Below the pieces are notes generated by a model. That model was given only the letters and a program-made list of their open reading frames with translations, did not search any database and was not told the origin of the DNA. This document shows positions 18,346-25,989 of a stretch of 42,018 bases of DNA, one piece after another. Source of the DNA: Candidatus Uhrbacteria bacterium (GTDB taxonomy: Bacteria > Patescibacteriota > Patescibacteriia > UBA9934 > GWF2-40-263); NCBI GenBank assembly GCA_016208545.1, contig JACQXU010000048.1:1-42018 (forward strand). Reading direction: 5' to 3'. How positions within the stretch are numbered: the stretch's first letter is position 1; the number at the start of each line of letters is the position of its first letter. The position numbers were made by a program, and so were the translations under genes.

Positions 18346-18427
18346 TGTCATTGCGAGGAGCGAAGCGACGAAGCAATCTCTGCAAACTAGGAGATTGCTT
18401 CGCTCCCTTTTGGTCGCTCGCAATGAC
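18346..18427. repeat. CATTGCGA...GCAATCTC-type palindromic repeat at a gene start
   Basis: GTCATTGCGAGGAGCGAAGC and GACGAAGCAATCTC on the left face GGAGATTGCTTCGCTCC and GCTCGCAATGAC on the right. The right arm ends in CAATGAC, whose ATG (18423) is the best start of the pilin-amidase gene. The repeat is also open in frame from an ATG at 18327. Same family as 7510-7594. Confidence 0.85.
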
Positions 18428-19940
18428 AAACAGAATTACTGTTTTGTTAATTTTGCTTTTCATTATTCTCATACCAACTCGCGTATTCGCGGCTTCGACT
18501 TGTTATTGTTATTTCGGTGAAAAAAATGATTGCGCACAAACTTCTGTCAGTGAAAATGCAACAGTCGACGAATGCAACCTCGCGTGTGAAACAAAATATC
18601 TGGAAATTTTCAAAGGCGCTGATTTTTCAGATCAGGCAGGAGGAGCGAATGACGCGGCTGCTTTGTCAAATTGTTCTTCCGCTCACGAATCCGCCAATGA
18701 AGTTGAAGAAAAACCATTTCAGGGCGGAGTTCTTCCAAAATTGAATGTTGATATTCCGACTGTTACTTTTACACCAGTACTTCAGAAAGGCGGTAATTTG
18801 GAAATCAACTTTTTGGGAAATTATATCCAAGGTCTTTATATTTATCTAATCACAATTTCCTCCGTGATCGCTGTAGTTTTTCTCATGATAGGAGGTTTGA
18901 AATGGGTTTTGGCCGCAGGCGGCGCTTCAAGCATCGCATCAGCAAAAACAATGATCAAAAATGCCGTGATTGGACTTGTTTTGCTGTTGAGTGTTGTTTT
19001 GATTCTCGAAACAGTGAATCCGCAACTTGTAACATTTGATCCGTTTACGATCGAACGAATCCAGAAAATCGAAGCTGGTGAATCGTTGCATGCGGAAGAA
19101 AACTCCGCAGAAGAACCATATGAACCAATTACAACAACACCAGTTACACAAGGAACACAAGTAACTTTGCCGTATTCAGATGGAGGCAGATTAAAAATGG
19201 AGTATATTCAACTGCCACTTGCGTCTGGAGATGAGTATATTACTCCACCGCGCGCATGCACAATTCCAGTTCCGTCTGAATTAGTTTCATTAAGTGGTGT
19301 TGAAATAAATCCAAAATTTCTAGGAAATTTAGATTGTAATATTTCGTCATCAACAAAAAATAAAAAACGTCCTGATAGTCAAATTCAAATGATTGTTCTT
19401 CATCAAGGTTTCAAAAGTGATAGTGGACAAAATGGAGCTATGTGGTTTCAGGATTATCACTACGGAAAAATAGTAACCTGTCAAAAAAGTAAATCTGGAT
19501 TGTTTAATTACAAAGCCTGTCAACGAAACGGACAAAAATTTGTGTCTCAACCAACCAAGAATCAAACACCTGTTTCCAGTCATTTTGCTGTAACTTTAGG
19601 CGGAACCATCTATCAACTCACTGATGTTGGTCATATAACAAATAACTGTGGGGGTTGCGGAACAAACAAAATAGGAATTGGAATAGATCTTCAATATTCG
19701 ACAGAAGGAGAAAAAAATGTTTATTCAGACGCACAATACGAAAGTGTCGCAAAACTAATTAAAGGATTAAGTGAAAAATACGGATTCCAAATTAGTGACA
19801 GCACGATCAAAGGGCATTGCGAGGTTGGGAAACATTCGGATCCGCCAAATTACGACCTTAAAAAACTTGGTCAAAAAATTGGAGTAACGCTTGATCCTGG
19901 CCAACACGGAAGTTCACAATGTAGTTGGATTTCTAACTAA
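18423..19940 (+). CDS. VirB2/TrbC-like pilin domain fused to N-acetylmuramoyl-L-alanine amidase
   Basis: 505 aa in three parts. A signal peptide (1-24, ending TRVFAAS) leads into a Cys-rich exported segment. Then comes a two-helix pilin-like unit: GLYIYLITISSVIAVVFLMI with GGLKWVLAAGGASSIASAKT, and a second helix AVIGLVLLLSVVLILETVNP. This pattern is typical of VirB2/TrbC-like subunits. The C-terminal part (from about 330) is an amidase_2/PGRP-like domain: VLHQGF holds the first zinc histidine, GHCEVGKHSDPPNYD the later ligands. It should cut the peptide from peptidoglycan. The start at 18423 is preferred because the 32 codons upstream (from 18327) are a repeat; the earlier start remains possible. 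Downstream of dsbA-like. Confidence 0.88.
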   Translation: MTNRITVLLILLFIILIPTRVFAASTCYCYFGEKNDCAQTSVSENATVDECNLACETKYLEIFKGADFSDQAGGANDAAALSNCSSAHESANEVEEKPFQGGVLPKLNVDIPTVTFTPVLQKGGNLEINFLGNYIQGLYIYLITISSVIAVVFLMIGGLKWVLAAGGASSIASAKTMIKNAVIGLVLLLSVVLILETVNPQLVTFDPFTIERIQKIEAGESLHAEENSAEEPYEPITTTPVTQGTQVTLPYSDGGRLKMEYIQLPLASGDEYITPPRACTIPVPSELVSLSGVEINPKFLGNLDCNISSSTKNKKRPDSQIQMIVLHQGFKSDSGQNGAMWFQDYHYGKIVTCQKSKSGLFNYKACQRNGQKFVSQPTKNQTPVSSHFAVTLGGTIYQLTDVGHITNNCGGCGTNKIGIGIDLQYSTEGEKNVYSDAQYESVAKLIKGLSEKYGFQISDSTIKGHCEVGKHSDPPNYDLKKLGQKIGVTLDPGQHGSSQCSWISN

Positions 19941-19941
19941 T

Positions 19942-21228
19942 ATGTTCATCTGCACTCACTGCGACGCGCAATCACAAAAATGGGCTGGAAGATGTTTTGA
20001 ATGCCAGAAATGGGGGACGATGGTTGAACAAGAAGTAACTTCAAAAAAAACAACGTCCGCTTCAAATACGCGCGCTAAAGAATCAAAAAAACTTTCAGAA
20101 CTAGCAGGACAAAACGAACACACACGAATACAAACACTTGAGCCTGAAATTGATCGTGTACTCGGAGGAGGGATCGTTAAAGGATCTCTCGTTCTTTTAT
20201 CTGGAGAACCCGGAATCGGCAAATCAACACTCGTAGCTGAAATAGCGAAACGTTTTGTCGAACAAGGAAATCCTGTATTGTATATTTCCGGCGAAGAGTC
20301 AGCGCCTCAACTTAAAACAAGATTTGATCGCTTGAACACAAAATTAGATCAACTATTTTTTCTTGAAGCTGGATCAGTCGAATCAATCGTTCAAACAATT
20401 GAAAAAGAAAAACCAAAAATTGTTGTGATTGATTCAATCCAAACTTTATTTTCAGATGGAATCGACAGCACTGCCGGAAGTCCGACAACGGTTCGCTACG
20501 CGACTTCCCTTTTGCTTGAACTTGCAAAACGAACTCATGTTTCAATTCTTCTGATCGGCCAAGTTACAAAAGACGGCATGGTCGCAGGCCCAAAAACCCT
20601 CGAACACCTTGTTGATGTTGTCTTATCGCTCGATGGAGATTCTTCTCATTCATATCGCTGGCTTTCATGCTCAAAAAATCGTTTTGGCGCCACAGACGAA
20701 GTCGGTGTATTTGAAATGACTTCGCAAGGACTCAAGCCAGTTACAAATCCATCTGCAAAATTTTTGGAAGAACGAGTTGCGGTACCTGGTTCTGTAATTG
20801 CCGCGACAGTCGAAGGTTCTCGCGTATTTTTAGTTGAAATTCAAGCGCTTGTTGAAAAAACTTCCTATGGAATTCCTGTGCGCCGCGCATCTGGATTTGA
20901 TCAAAATCGGTTGCAAATGCTGATCGCAATTCTTTCAAAACGAGCAGGATTAAAACTCGGCGAACAAGATATTTATGTAAACGTAATCGGCGGAATGAAA
21001 GTTACAGAACCGGCTGTTGATCTGGCTGTGTGTGCTGCGATAATAAGCGCATCAAAAAATACCGCGTTTGAAGAAGCTACTGTTTTTTTCGGCGAAGTCG
21101 GACTTGGAGGAGAAATAAGACGAGTTACAGCATCTGAAAAACGTTTGGCAGAATCAAAACGTTTAGGACTAAAAAAAATCTTCGGACCCGAGATTGGGAA
21201 TATAAATAAAATTTCAGAACTATTCTAA
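19942..21228 (+). CDS. radA: DNA repair protein RadA
   Basis: RecA-like ATPase/helicase that promotes branch migration in recombination and repair. 428 aa. A C4 zinc finger opens it (CTHCDAQ...CFECQKWG), then the RecA core with Walker A GEPGIGKST (about 88-96), the RadA-specific KNRFG (about 244-248), and a C-terminal Lon-protease-like domain. The frame is open to 19891, inside the upstream gene, but the ATG at 19942 (MFICTHC) is the family start and lies 1 bp after that gene's stop. Its end overlaps the converging recG by 9 bp, leaving no room for a separate terminator. Confidence 0.96.
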   Translation: MFICTHCDAQSQKWAGRCFECQKWGTMVEQEVTSKKTTSASNTRAKESKKLSELAGQNEHTRIQTLEPEIDRVLGGGIVKGSLVLLSGEPGIGKSTLVAEIAKRFVEQGNPVLYISGEESAPQLKTRFDRLNTKLDQLFFLEAGSVESIVQTIEKEKPKIVVIDSIQTLFSDGIDSTAGSPTTVRYATSLLLELAKRTHVSILLIGQVTKDGMVAGPKTLEHLVDVVLSLDGDSSHSYRWLSCSKNRFGATDEVGVFEMTSQGLKPVTNPSAKFLEERVAVPGSVIAATVEGSRVFLVEIQALVEKTSYGIPVRRASGFDQNRLQMLIAILSKRAGLKLGEQDIYVNVIGGMKVTEPAVDLAVCAAIISASKNTAFEEATVFFGEVGLGGEIRRVTASEKRLAESKRLGLKKIFGPEIGNINKISELF

Positions 21229-23271
21229 ATGTGCCTCTTCAAACGTCGTGTATATTTTTTCCAAAATGAGCGGATACTTTTCAAGTTTTGGATCTTCGTT
21301 GAGCAATTTTGTTGTCCAATCACGCGCCGTTTTCATAATCTCAACGTCGGCAGACGTAGCAAACTGAAAATCCGGGAAACCTGATTGCGCGTTTCCAAAA
21401 ATGTTTCCAGGGCCTCGGAGCTCAAGGTCTTTTTCAGCTAATTCAAAACCGTTTTGAGTTTGCTCGAGAGTTCGAAGTCGCTCAAGCGCGATTTCACTTG
21501 CATCATCTGAAAGTAAATAACAGTAAGACGTCATATCGCTTCTTCCAACTCTGCCTCGAAGCTGATGAAGTTGTGCCAATCCAAAACGCTCGGCTCCAAA
21601 AATCACCATGACTGTCGCGTTTGGAACGTCAACTCCTACTTCGACAACGGTTGTTGAAACAAGAACATCTGTTTTTCCATCTTTAAATTTTTGAATAGCG
21701 TCTTGTTTTTCATCTGATTTAAGTTTCCCATGCAAAACATTAATTTTGAAATCTTTAAGCGGACCTTTTTTAAGTTGTCCACTCACGTCAGTCACACTTT
21801 TCGCGCCAAGTTTGTCAGACGGATCAATAAGCGGACACACAACATAAATTTGGCGTCCAAGCGCTATTTGATCTTTCACGTGCTGCCACATTCCTGTACG
21901 ATGTTGAGATTCAATGATTGCTGTTCCAATCGGTTTTCGGCCTTTTGGAAGCTCTAAAATCACTGAAATATCAAGATCGCCATAAATTGTCAGCGAAAGT
22001 GAACGTGGAATCGGTGTTGCTGTCATTGATAACAAATGAGCAGAAATTTTGCTTCCCTTTTCTAGAAGAGCGTGACGTTGTGCCACACCAAAACGGTGTT
22101 GCTCATCAACAATCACAAATGCAAGATTTGGAATCTCAACCATTTCTTCAAGAAGCGCGTGGGTTCCGATCACACACTGAACTGTTCCATTTTTTAATTG
22201 ATTCAACACCTCCTCTTTTTTTACTTCTTGATCACTAATGCGTTTTTGCGATCGAGTAAAAAGCGCGATCTCGTATGATGGTAAAAATTTAGAAAAAACT
22301 GCATGCTGTTGTACTGCAAGAATTTCTGTTGGAACAAGATAGACAACCGTAAATTTATTTGAAAGAACGCTGTTTGCCGCTATCGCCGCAACAACTGTTT
22401 TTCCGGAACCTACATCACCCTGAAGTAAACGATTCATCGGATTTGGTTTTGCTAAATCTTGAACGATCTCCCAAGCTGATTTTTTTTGCGCGAACGTGAG
22501 TTCAAATGGCAGTTGAGCAACAAATGTCTTCAAGACTTGTTCGTCAATCGGGATAACGAACGATTTATGTTTTTTGCGATCCTGTCGAGAACGTGCAAAC
22601 AAAAATTGATGTAATAATAATTCATCAAATTTCAATCGCTCAATCGCCTCCGAAAGTTCTCGATGAGATTCCGGAAAATGCACAGAGCGAATAGTTGTTG
22701 AAAGCTTGGTGTGACCTTCTTCACTTCTGATAATCTCTGGAACCCAGTCAATCAGTTCGTCTGAAGCAGACAACGCGCAGTTTATCGCCGTGCGCAAACG
22801 TTTCATTGTGAGTGATCCAGAGAGACCATAAACAGGAACGATCCTGCCTGTGTGAACTCTTTTTCCTTCTGGTTCAAACACGGGATTAACAAGCGCTTTT
22901 CTAAAACGAAAATCTATTCGTCCTGAAAATGATAGCCTCATGCCTGGTCGCAAAGTATCAATTAGATATTTTTGATTAAACCAAATGATCGGCAATTCTC
23001 CTGTTTCGTCTTCGATAACAGCGTTCACAATTGTCATTCGACTATTCTTTGCGGGATGAGAATCAATCGAAACGATAGATCCGCTCACTGTTACCATTTC
23101 GTCAACTTTAACTTTTGCGATTGGTTTGATATTTGAAAAATCGTCGTAACGAAACGGAACATAAAACAAAAGATCATAAACAGAAAGAATACCCATGTTT
23201 TTGAGATCTTTTACTGCTTTAGCACCGATTCCAGGCAGTTCAGAAACATAAGAGTTAAGATGCAAGGCCAT
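21220..23271 (-). CDS. recG: ATP-dependent DNA helicase RecG
   Basis: Superfamily 2 helicase that regresses stalled forks and branch-migrates Holliday junctions. 683 aa. Wedge/OB domain first (about 60-150), then helicase motifs: GDVGSGKT (about 284-291), DEQHRFG (about 386-392), MTATPIPRSL, and QLRGRVGR as motif VI. The first ~50 residues include a helix-hairpin-helix-like ELPGIGAKAVKDL. It faces radA convergently. Upstream is a terminator-like hairpin (23300-23328), so transcription probably restarts for recG; TAAGAT at about 23292-23287 could be a -10. Confidence 0.96.
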   Translation of the reverse strand: MALHLNSYVSELPGIGAKAVKDLKNMGILSVYDLLFYVPFRYDDFSNIKPIAKVKVDEMVTVSGSIVSIDSHPAKNSRMTIVNAVIEDETGELPIIWFNQKYLIDTLRPGMRLSFSGRIDFRFRKALVNPVFEPEGKRVHTGRIVPVYGLSGSLTMKRLRTAINCALSASDELIDWVPEIIRSEEGHTKLSTTIRSVHFPESHRELSEAIERLKFDELLLHQFLFARSRQDRKKHKSFVIPIDEQVLKTFVAQLPFELTFAQKKSAWEIVQDLAKPNPMNRLLQGDVGSGKTVVAAIAANSVLSNKFTVVYLVPTEILAVQQHAVFSKFLPSYEIALFTRSQKRISDQEVKKEEVLNQLKNGTVQCVIGTHALLEEMVEIPNLAFVIVDEQHRFGVAQRHALLEKGSKISAHLLSMTATPIPRSLSLTIYGDLDISVILELPKGRKPIGTAIIESQHRTGMWQHVKDQIALGRQIYVVCPLIDPSDKLGAKSVTDVSGQLKKGPLKDFKINVLHGKLKSDEKQDAIQKFKDGKTDVLVSTTVVEVGVDVPNATVMVIFGAERFGLAQLHQLRGRVGRSDMTSYCYLLSDDASEIALERLRTLEQTQNGFELAEKDLELRGPGNIFGNAQSGFPDFQFATSADVEIMKTARDWTTKLLNEDPKLEKYPLILEKIYTTFEEAHLE

Positions 23272-23299
23272 AGCTAATTTATCTTATCAACAAAATCAC

Positions 23300-23328
23300 G
23301 AAAACAAAAAACACGTACTTAACGTGTT
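23300..23328 (-). terminator. Rho-independent terminator downstream of the tRNA-Arg transcript
   Basis: On the minus strand the arms AACACGT and ACGTGTT pair around TAAGT and are followed by a run of T. It ends the transcript that begins upstream of tRNA-Arg and insulates recG. Confidence 0.7.
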
Positions 23329-23329
23329 C

Positions 23330-23549
23330 TGGTGCGCTCGACAGGGTTCGGTCGACGAGGATAGCGAGCAAAGAACAAAACAAAGTTTTGTTCTTTCGAG
23401 CGTCGCAGTCGACCCTGCTCGGCCTTTAGGCCGAGCAACACCTGTGGCCTACAGCTCCCCGCCTTCGCCTGTCGGCTACGGACGGACATAGCGCAAGCTG
23501 ATGTTCTATTATGAGCCGAAACGAGAGAAACAAAAAGTGTCCATTCATG
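23330..23549. repeat. Palindrome-rich spacer with a tRNA-Arg-like fragment
   Basis: No gene is supported. AAAGAACAAAAC and GTTTTGTTCTTT form a perfect 12 bp stem around AAA at about 23370-23396, flanked by further inverted bases including GTCGAC copies. GCTCGGCC/GGCCGAGC forms a second hairpin (about 23418-23436). At about 23493-23518 the sequence resembles the D-arm to anticodon part of the adjacent tRNA-Arg (both contain GCAAGCTGATG and TTCTAT/CTCTAT). The spacer lies between tRNA-Arg and the terminator, so it is probably transcribed with the tRNA. Confidence 0.6.
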
Positions 23550-23626
23550 TGGTGCACCCGGCAGGATTTGAACCTGCGACCCCCAGCTCCGCAAGCTGAT
23601 GCTCTATCCAGCTGAGCTACGGGTGC
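23550..23626 (-). tRNA. tRNA-Arg (anticodon GCG)
   Basis: 77 nt, complete cloverleaf by eye. The acceptor GCACCCG pairs with CGGGTGC, D stem GCTC/GAGC, anticodon stem TCAGC/GCTGG with loop TTGCGGA, and T arm GCAGG-TTCAAAT-CCTGC. Discriminator A and an encoded CCA follow. Anticodon GCG reads CGC and CGU. An 11 bp inverted repeat (TGTCCATTCAT / ATGAATGGACA) flanks the gene. Confidence 0.97.
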
Positions 23627-23728
23627 CTGCTAATAACAAATGAATGGACATTTTTTATTTCCGATCGAGTCGACGTGATCTATCCCCATCCTCGGCCATG
23701 GCGGAAAATGAACTACGAGCGCATAAGC

Positions 23729-24244
23729 TCACAATTTATACATGCGACGGGCTATATCTGTCAATCGTTCTTCCTTACGATTCAGATTTTCAGCACAAAA
23801 CGGCAGTAAGGACGAACGAACTTGATTTGGATCCATTTCCTCAAGTGGAATTGAAAGTATTGGATGCCAGTGGCTATGAAAATCAATATACAAAATCTTT
23901 GTAACTGGCGGATCGTAGATGATTGAAAAATCTCGAATCGCGTCAAAGTCGTAATATGTGTCATCAATCAAAACTCCTGTTGTGGTGATCATGACAGGAA
24001 CTCGGTCTGGCTCTTTGAAAGTTGAGATGAGCATAATCACTCCGACCATGAGAATAATGACTGCAAACAAAAAGTTAGCAGTCGCAATCGCGTACACAAT
24101 CAGTGCCACTCCAACGATTGTTGCAACGATATACCAAGTTCGCGAACGTTCGTAGCGTGGATATTCGTCAACTTCCCATTCAAGAATCGGCTCTCCGATA
24201 TCAACGGATTCTTCTGCTTTTAATGATATGTTTTGTTCTTCCAT
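23729..24244 (-). CDS. Two-helix membrane protein with a possible PH-like domain
   Basis: 171 aa from the chosen ATG (MEEQNISLK). The acidic N-terminus ends in WEVDEYPRYERSRTWY. Two adjacent membrane helices follow (about 37-55 and 58-75), then a small mixed domain starting VPVMITTTGVLIDDTYYDFDAI, which alternates short strands as bacterial PH-like domains do. I recognise the layout as common in these genomes but cannot name a family. Twelve codons upstream (to 24280) are open but not favoured. A transposase lies divergently upstream. Confidence 0.75.
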   Translation of the reverse strand: MEEQNISLKAEESVDIGEPILEWEVDEYPRYERSRTWYIVATIVGVALIVYAIATANFLFAVIILMVGVIMLISTFKEPDRVPVMITTTGVLIDDTYYDFDAIRDFSIIYDPPVTKILYIDFHSHWHPILSIPLEEMDPNQVRSSLLPFCAENLNRKEERLTDIARRMYKL

Positions 24245-24316
24245 ATGTGGGATACACGCCGAATTTCTGTTGGTGACCAATCCAGAAATACAGCTTAGTA
24301 AAGAGACGAATTAACT

Positions 24317-24379
24317 GTTTACAGGCAGGGTTCGCGGTGTATGAACCACGACACCGCGAACTCGGCCTGTAAACACACA
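24317..24379 (+). promoter_or_regulatory. Long hairpin enclosing the transposase start codon
   Basis: The arm TGTTTACAGGC...TTCGCGGTGT pairs with ACACCGCGAAC...GCCTGTAAACA with few mismatches (arms about 25 nt, loop about 10 nt). The ATG of the transposase lies in the loop, and the right arm codes for its first residues. It could limit translation, or be the IS end recognised by the transposase. Coordinates may be off by a base. Confidence 0.75.
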
Positions 24380-25341
24380 AAATCGATTAAGTTTGGAGGA
24401 CGTCGTAGACAGTGCATCTCCTGTAAAAAGACGTGGTCTGTGCGTGCTAGAAAGCGTGGTGCAAAGCCTCGCAAAAATCACGTGATGAGTCTCGAGAAAA
24501 CATTCGTCGAGAAACTTACACTCGTGCAACAAGCACGCAGAGCTCACAAGAGTGCAAATGCGTTTTCAAAACAACACGCACAAACACTTACGGGTCTGTG
24601 TGAAAAACAATGGCCGCACACCGTCCCTGAAGGATCACTCGTTCTTGTCATGGATGGCATCTGGTTTACGTTGAATGAGAGCCGTACACGGTCTACCTCA
24701 CAGGATTTCGTCAGGTTCAGGGTGACACTCTGCATTTCTTGCCACCCATTCTGCGACCCGGTCACGAGTCTCAGAAGCAGTGGAGAGAAGTCTTAGATGC
24801 AATCCCTCAAGAGATCCATCATCGTATTTGTGCCGTTGTTTCGGACAGTTTTAGTGGTGCTGGTGGTCTCGCGAAGAAGTACAGTTGGATCTTTCAACGA
24901 TGCCAGGCACATCTCTTACTACGGTTGTCGACGCTGTGCGGTGACAACAAACTGGCGGTGAGTTGGAGAGAAGGTCGTCAAGAAATTAAACGTCTCATGC
25001 ACACACTCATGAACACAAGGGACGAGAAGAAGGTTTCAACAATCGTCGAGCAACTTCTCGCTCTCGGTGCGCATCCACAGTGTCCACAACGACTACGTCA
25101 GATTGTGAAACGAACTGTGAGAACGCTCAACGAGTATCGCGCGTGTTATCTCCATCCAGAACTTCGTTTACCGGCAACGACCAACGCAGTTGAGAATACG
25201 AACGGAAGGATTCGCTCTGTCCTGAATCGTGCTCGTGGTTGTCGGACTCCTGAATCGCTCATTCATTGGATCACAGCCTTTCTCTGGTTCCATCCAACAG
25301 TGAAATGTCGACCAAAGTTACCAACAGAATTAAAGCGTTAA
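24341..25341 (+). pseudogene. DDE-type transposase with a frameshift
   Basis: A Cys-rich zinc-ribbon-like N-terminus (ACKHTKS...CISCKKTW), then a catalytic-domain start LVLVMDGIWFTLNE in one frame up to about 24680. The protein continues in another frame as PYTVYLTGFRQVQGD and later VVSDSFSGAGGLAKKYSWIF, QRCQAHLLLRLS and TTNAVENTNGRIRS, to 25341. The shift corresponds to one missing base near 24677-24688. No slippery A or T run marks a programmed shift. The D/H/E pattern suggests a MULE/IS256-like transposase, but I cannot fix the family. The N-terminal half opens at an ATG in a hairpin loop. Right end and target duplication not found. Confidence 0.75.
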
Positions 25342-25401
25342 TGCCGTATATGTAGATATTTTAACATGATTCTTGATTATTCTCAAAGGATCGCGTATTC
25401 T

Positions 25402-25581
25402 ATGGAACAAACATTATGAAACCGCATTTAAGTCGCCGATGGTTTGGCAATATTGTTCATTTTGGAACGAGAAATTTATGAAACGTAGCCGTAGCTACGT
25501 TGAGTAAATTTCTTGGGAAAGATGAATAAGATTGGCAAATCCAGCAAGACTTGGAATGCGGTTTCATAATGTTTGTTACAT
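25402..25581. repeat. 180-bp imperfect foldback palindrome
   Basis: No gene here. The outer arms AACAAACATTATGAAACCGC (25406 on) and the reverse complement ending near 25578 match over 23 bp, then continue with gaps and mismatches (for example GAAATTTA / TAAATTTC) to the centre CGTAGCCGTAGCTACG at about 25491. Almost the whole element could fold into a single hairpin. It lies between the transposase and the tRNA-Ser genes. MITE or regulatory RNA are possible; nothing indicates coding. Confidence 0.85.
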
Positions 25582-25591
25582 ATTCATGTCC

Positions 25592-25690
25592 GGAGAGGTA
25601 CACAAGAGGGTGAGTCCCGAGCGAGCGAGGGACGAACGGGCGGTAAAGACCGCCCGGGCAGACTCTTGGGTTCTGATTTTTGATCGAGGC
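25592..25690 (+). other. tRNA-Ser-like 5' fragment with a three-stem fold
   Basis: GGAGAGGTACACAAGAGGGT repeats the first 20 bases of the tRNA-Ser at 25706 with two differences. After that it diverges: GTCCC/GGGAC and GGGCGGT/ACCGCCC form two hairpins inside an outer CAAGAG/CTCTTG stem. No T arm or acceptor 3' strand follows, so it is not a complete tRNA. It is either the scar of an insertion at a tRNA gene or a structured RNA. Confidence 0.6.
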
Positions 25691-25705
25691 TATGCCGAGA
25701 AATAC

Positions 25706-25800
25706 GGAGAGGTACCCAAGAGGCTGAAGGGGGGAGATTGCTAATCTCCTAGGTCGGCTTTAAAACCGGCGCGAGGGTTCAAATCCCTCCCTCTCCGCCA
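25706..25800 (+). tRNA. tRNA-Ser (anticodon GCT)
   Basis: 95 nt type II tRNA. Acceptor GGAGAGG/CCTCTCC, anticodon stem GGAGA/TCTCC with loop TTGCTAA, long variable arm with GTCGG/CCGGC, and T arm GAGGG-TTCAAAT-CCCTC. Discriminator G and encoded CCA. It reads AGC/AGU. Confidence 0.97.
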
Positions 25801-25837
25801 GTTCAATGAAGCCAATTGCTTGGCTTTATTGAACTGG
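25798..25837 (+). terminator. Perfect hairpin starting at the tRNA-Ser CCA end
   Basis: CCAGTTCAAT pairs with ATTGAACTGG, and AAGCCAA with TTGGCTT inside it. The first three bases of the stem are the encoded CCA of tRNA-Ser(GCT). No T run follows, so termination is uncertain; protection of the 3' end or processing is also possible. Confidence 0.6.
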
Positions 25838-25870
25838 ACGCAGACAGATGTTGTTCACAATTTATGACAT

Positions 25871-25958
25871 GGAGGGGTGCTCCGAATTGGTTAAGGAACT
25901 AGTCTTGAAAACTAGCGCCCGAAAGGGCTTGTGGGTTCGAGTCCCACCCCCTCCGCCA
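25871..25958 (+). tRNA. tRNA-Ser (anticodon TGA)
   Basis: 88 nt type II tRNA. Acceptor GGAGGGG/CCCCTCC, anticodon stem CTAGT/ACTAG with loop CTTGAAA, variable arm GCCC/GGGC, and T arm GTGGG-TTCGAGT-CCCAC. Discriminator G and encoded CCA. It reads UCA and related codons. Confidence 0.97.
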
Positions 25959-25989
25959 ATACTTAAATAATTTTTCAAGGAATCTTTGC

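Noticed and set aside
23319..23594. 91-residue open frame on the minus strand starting MRSWGSQVQILPGAP
   Set aside because: It reads through the tRNA-Arg gene; MRSWGSQVQILPGAP is the well-known false translation of that tRNA.
23644..23904. 86-residue frame on the plus strand
   Set aside because: Antisense to the 171-residue membrane protein and without family support.
25342..25401. Right end of the IS after the transposase
   Set aside because: I looked for a copy of TGTTTACAGGC or any inverted match to the left end and found none, so the IS boundary is left open.
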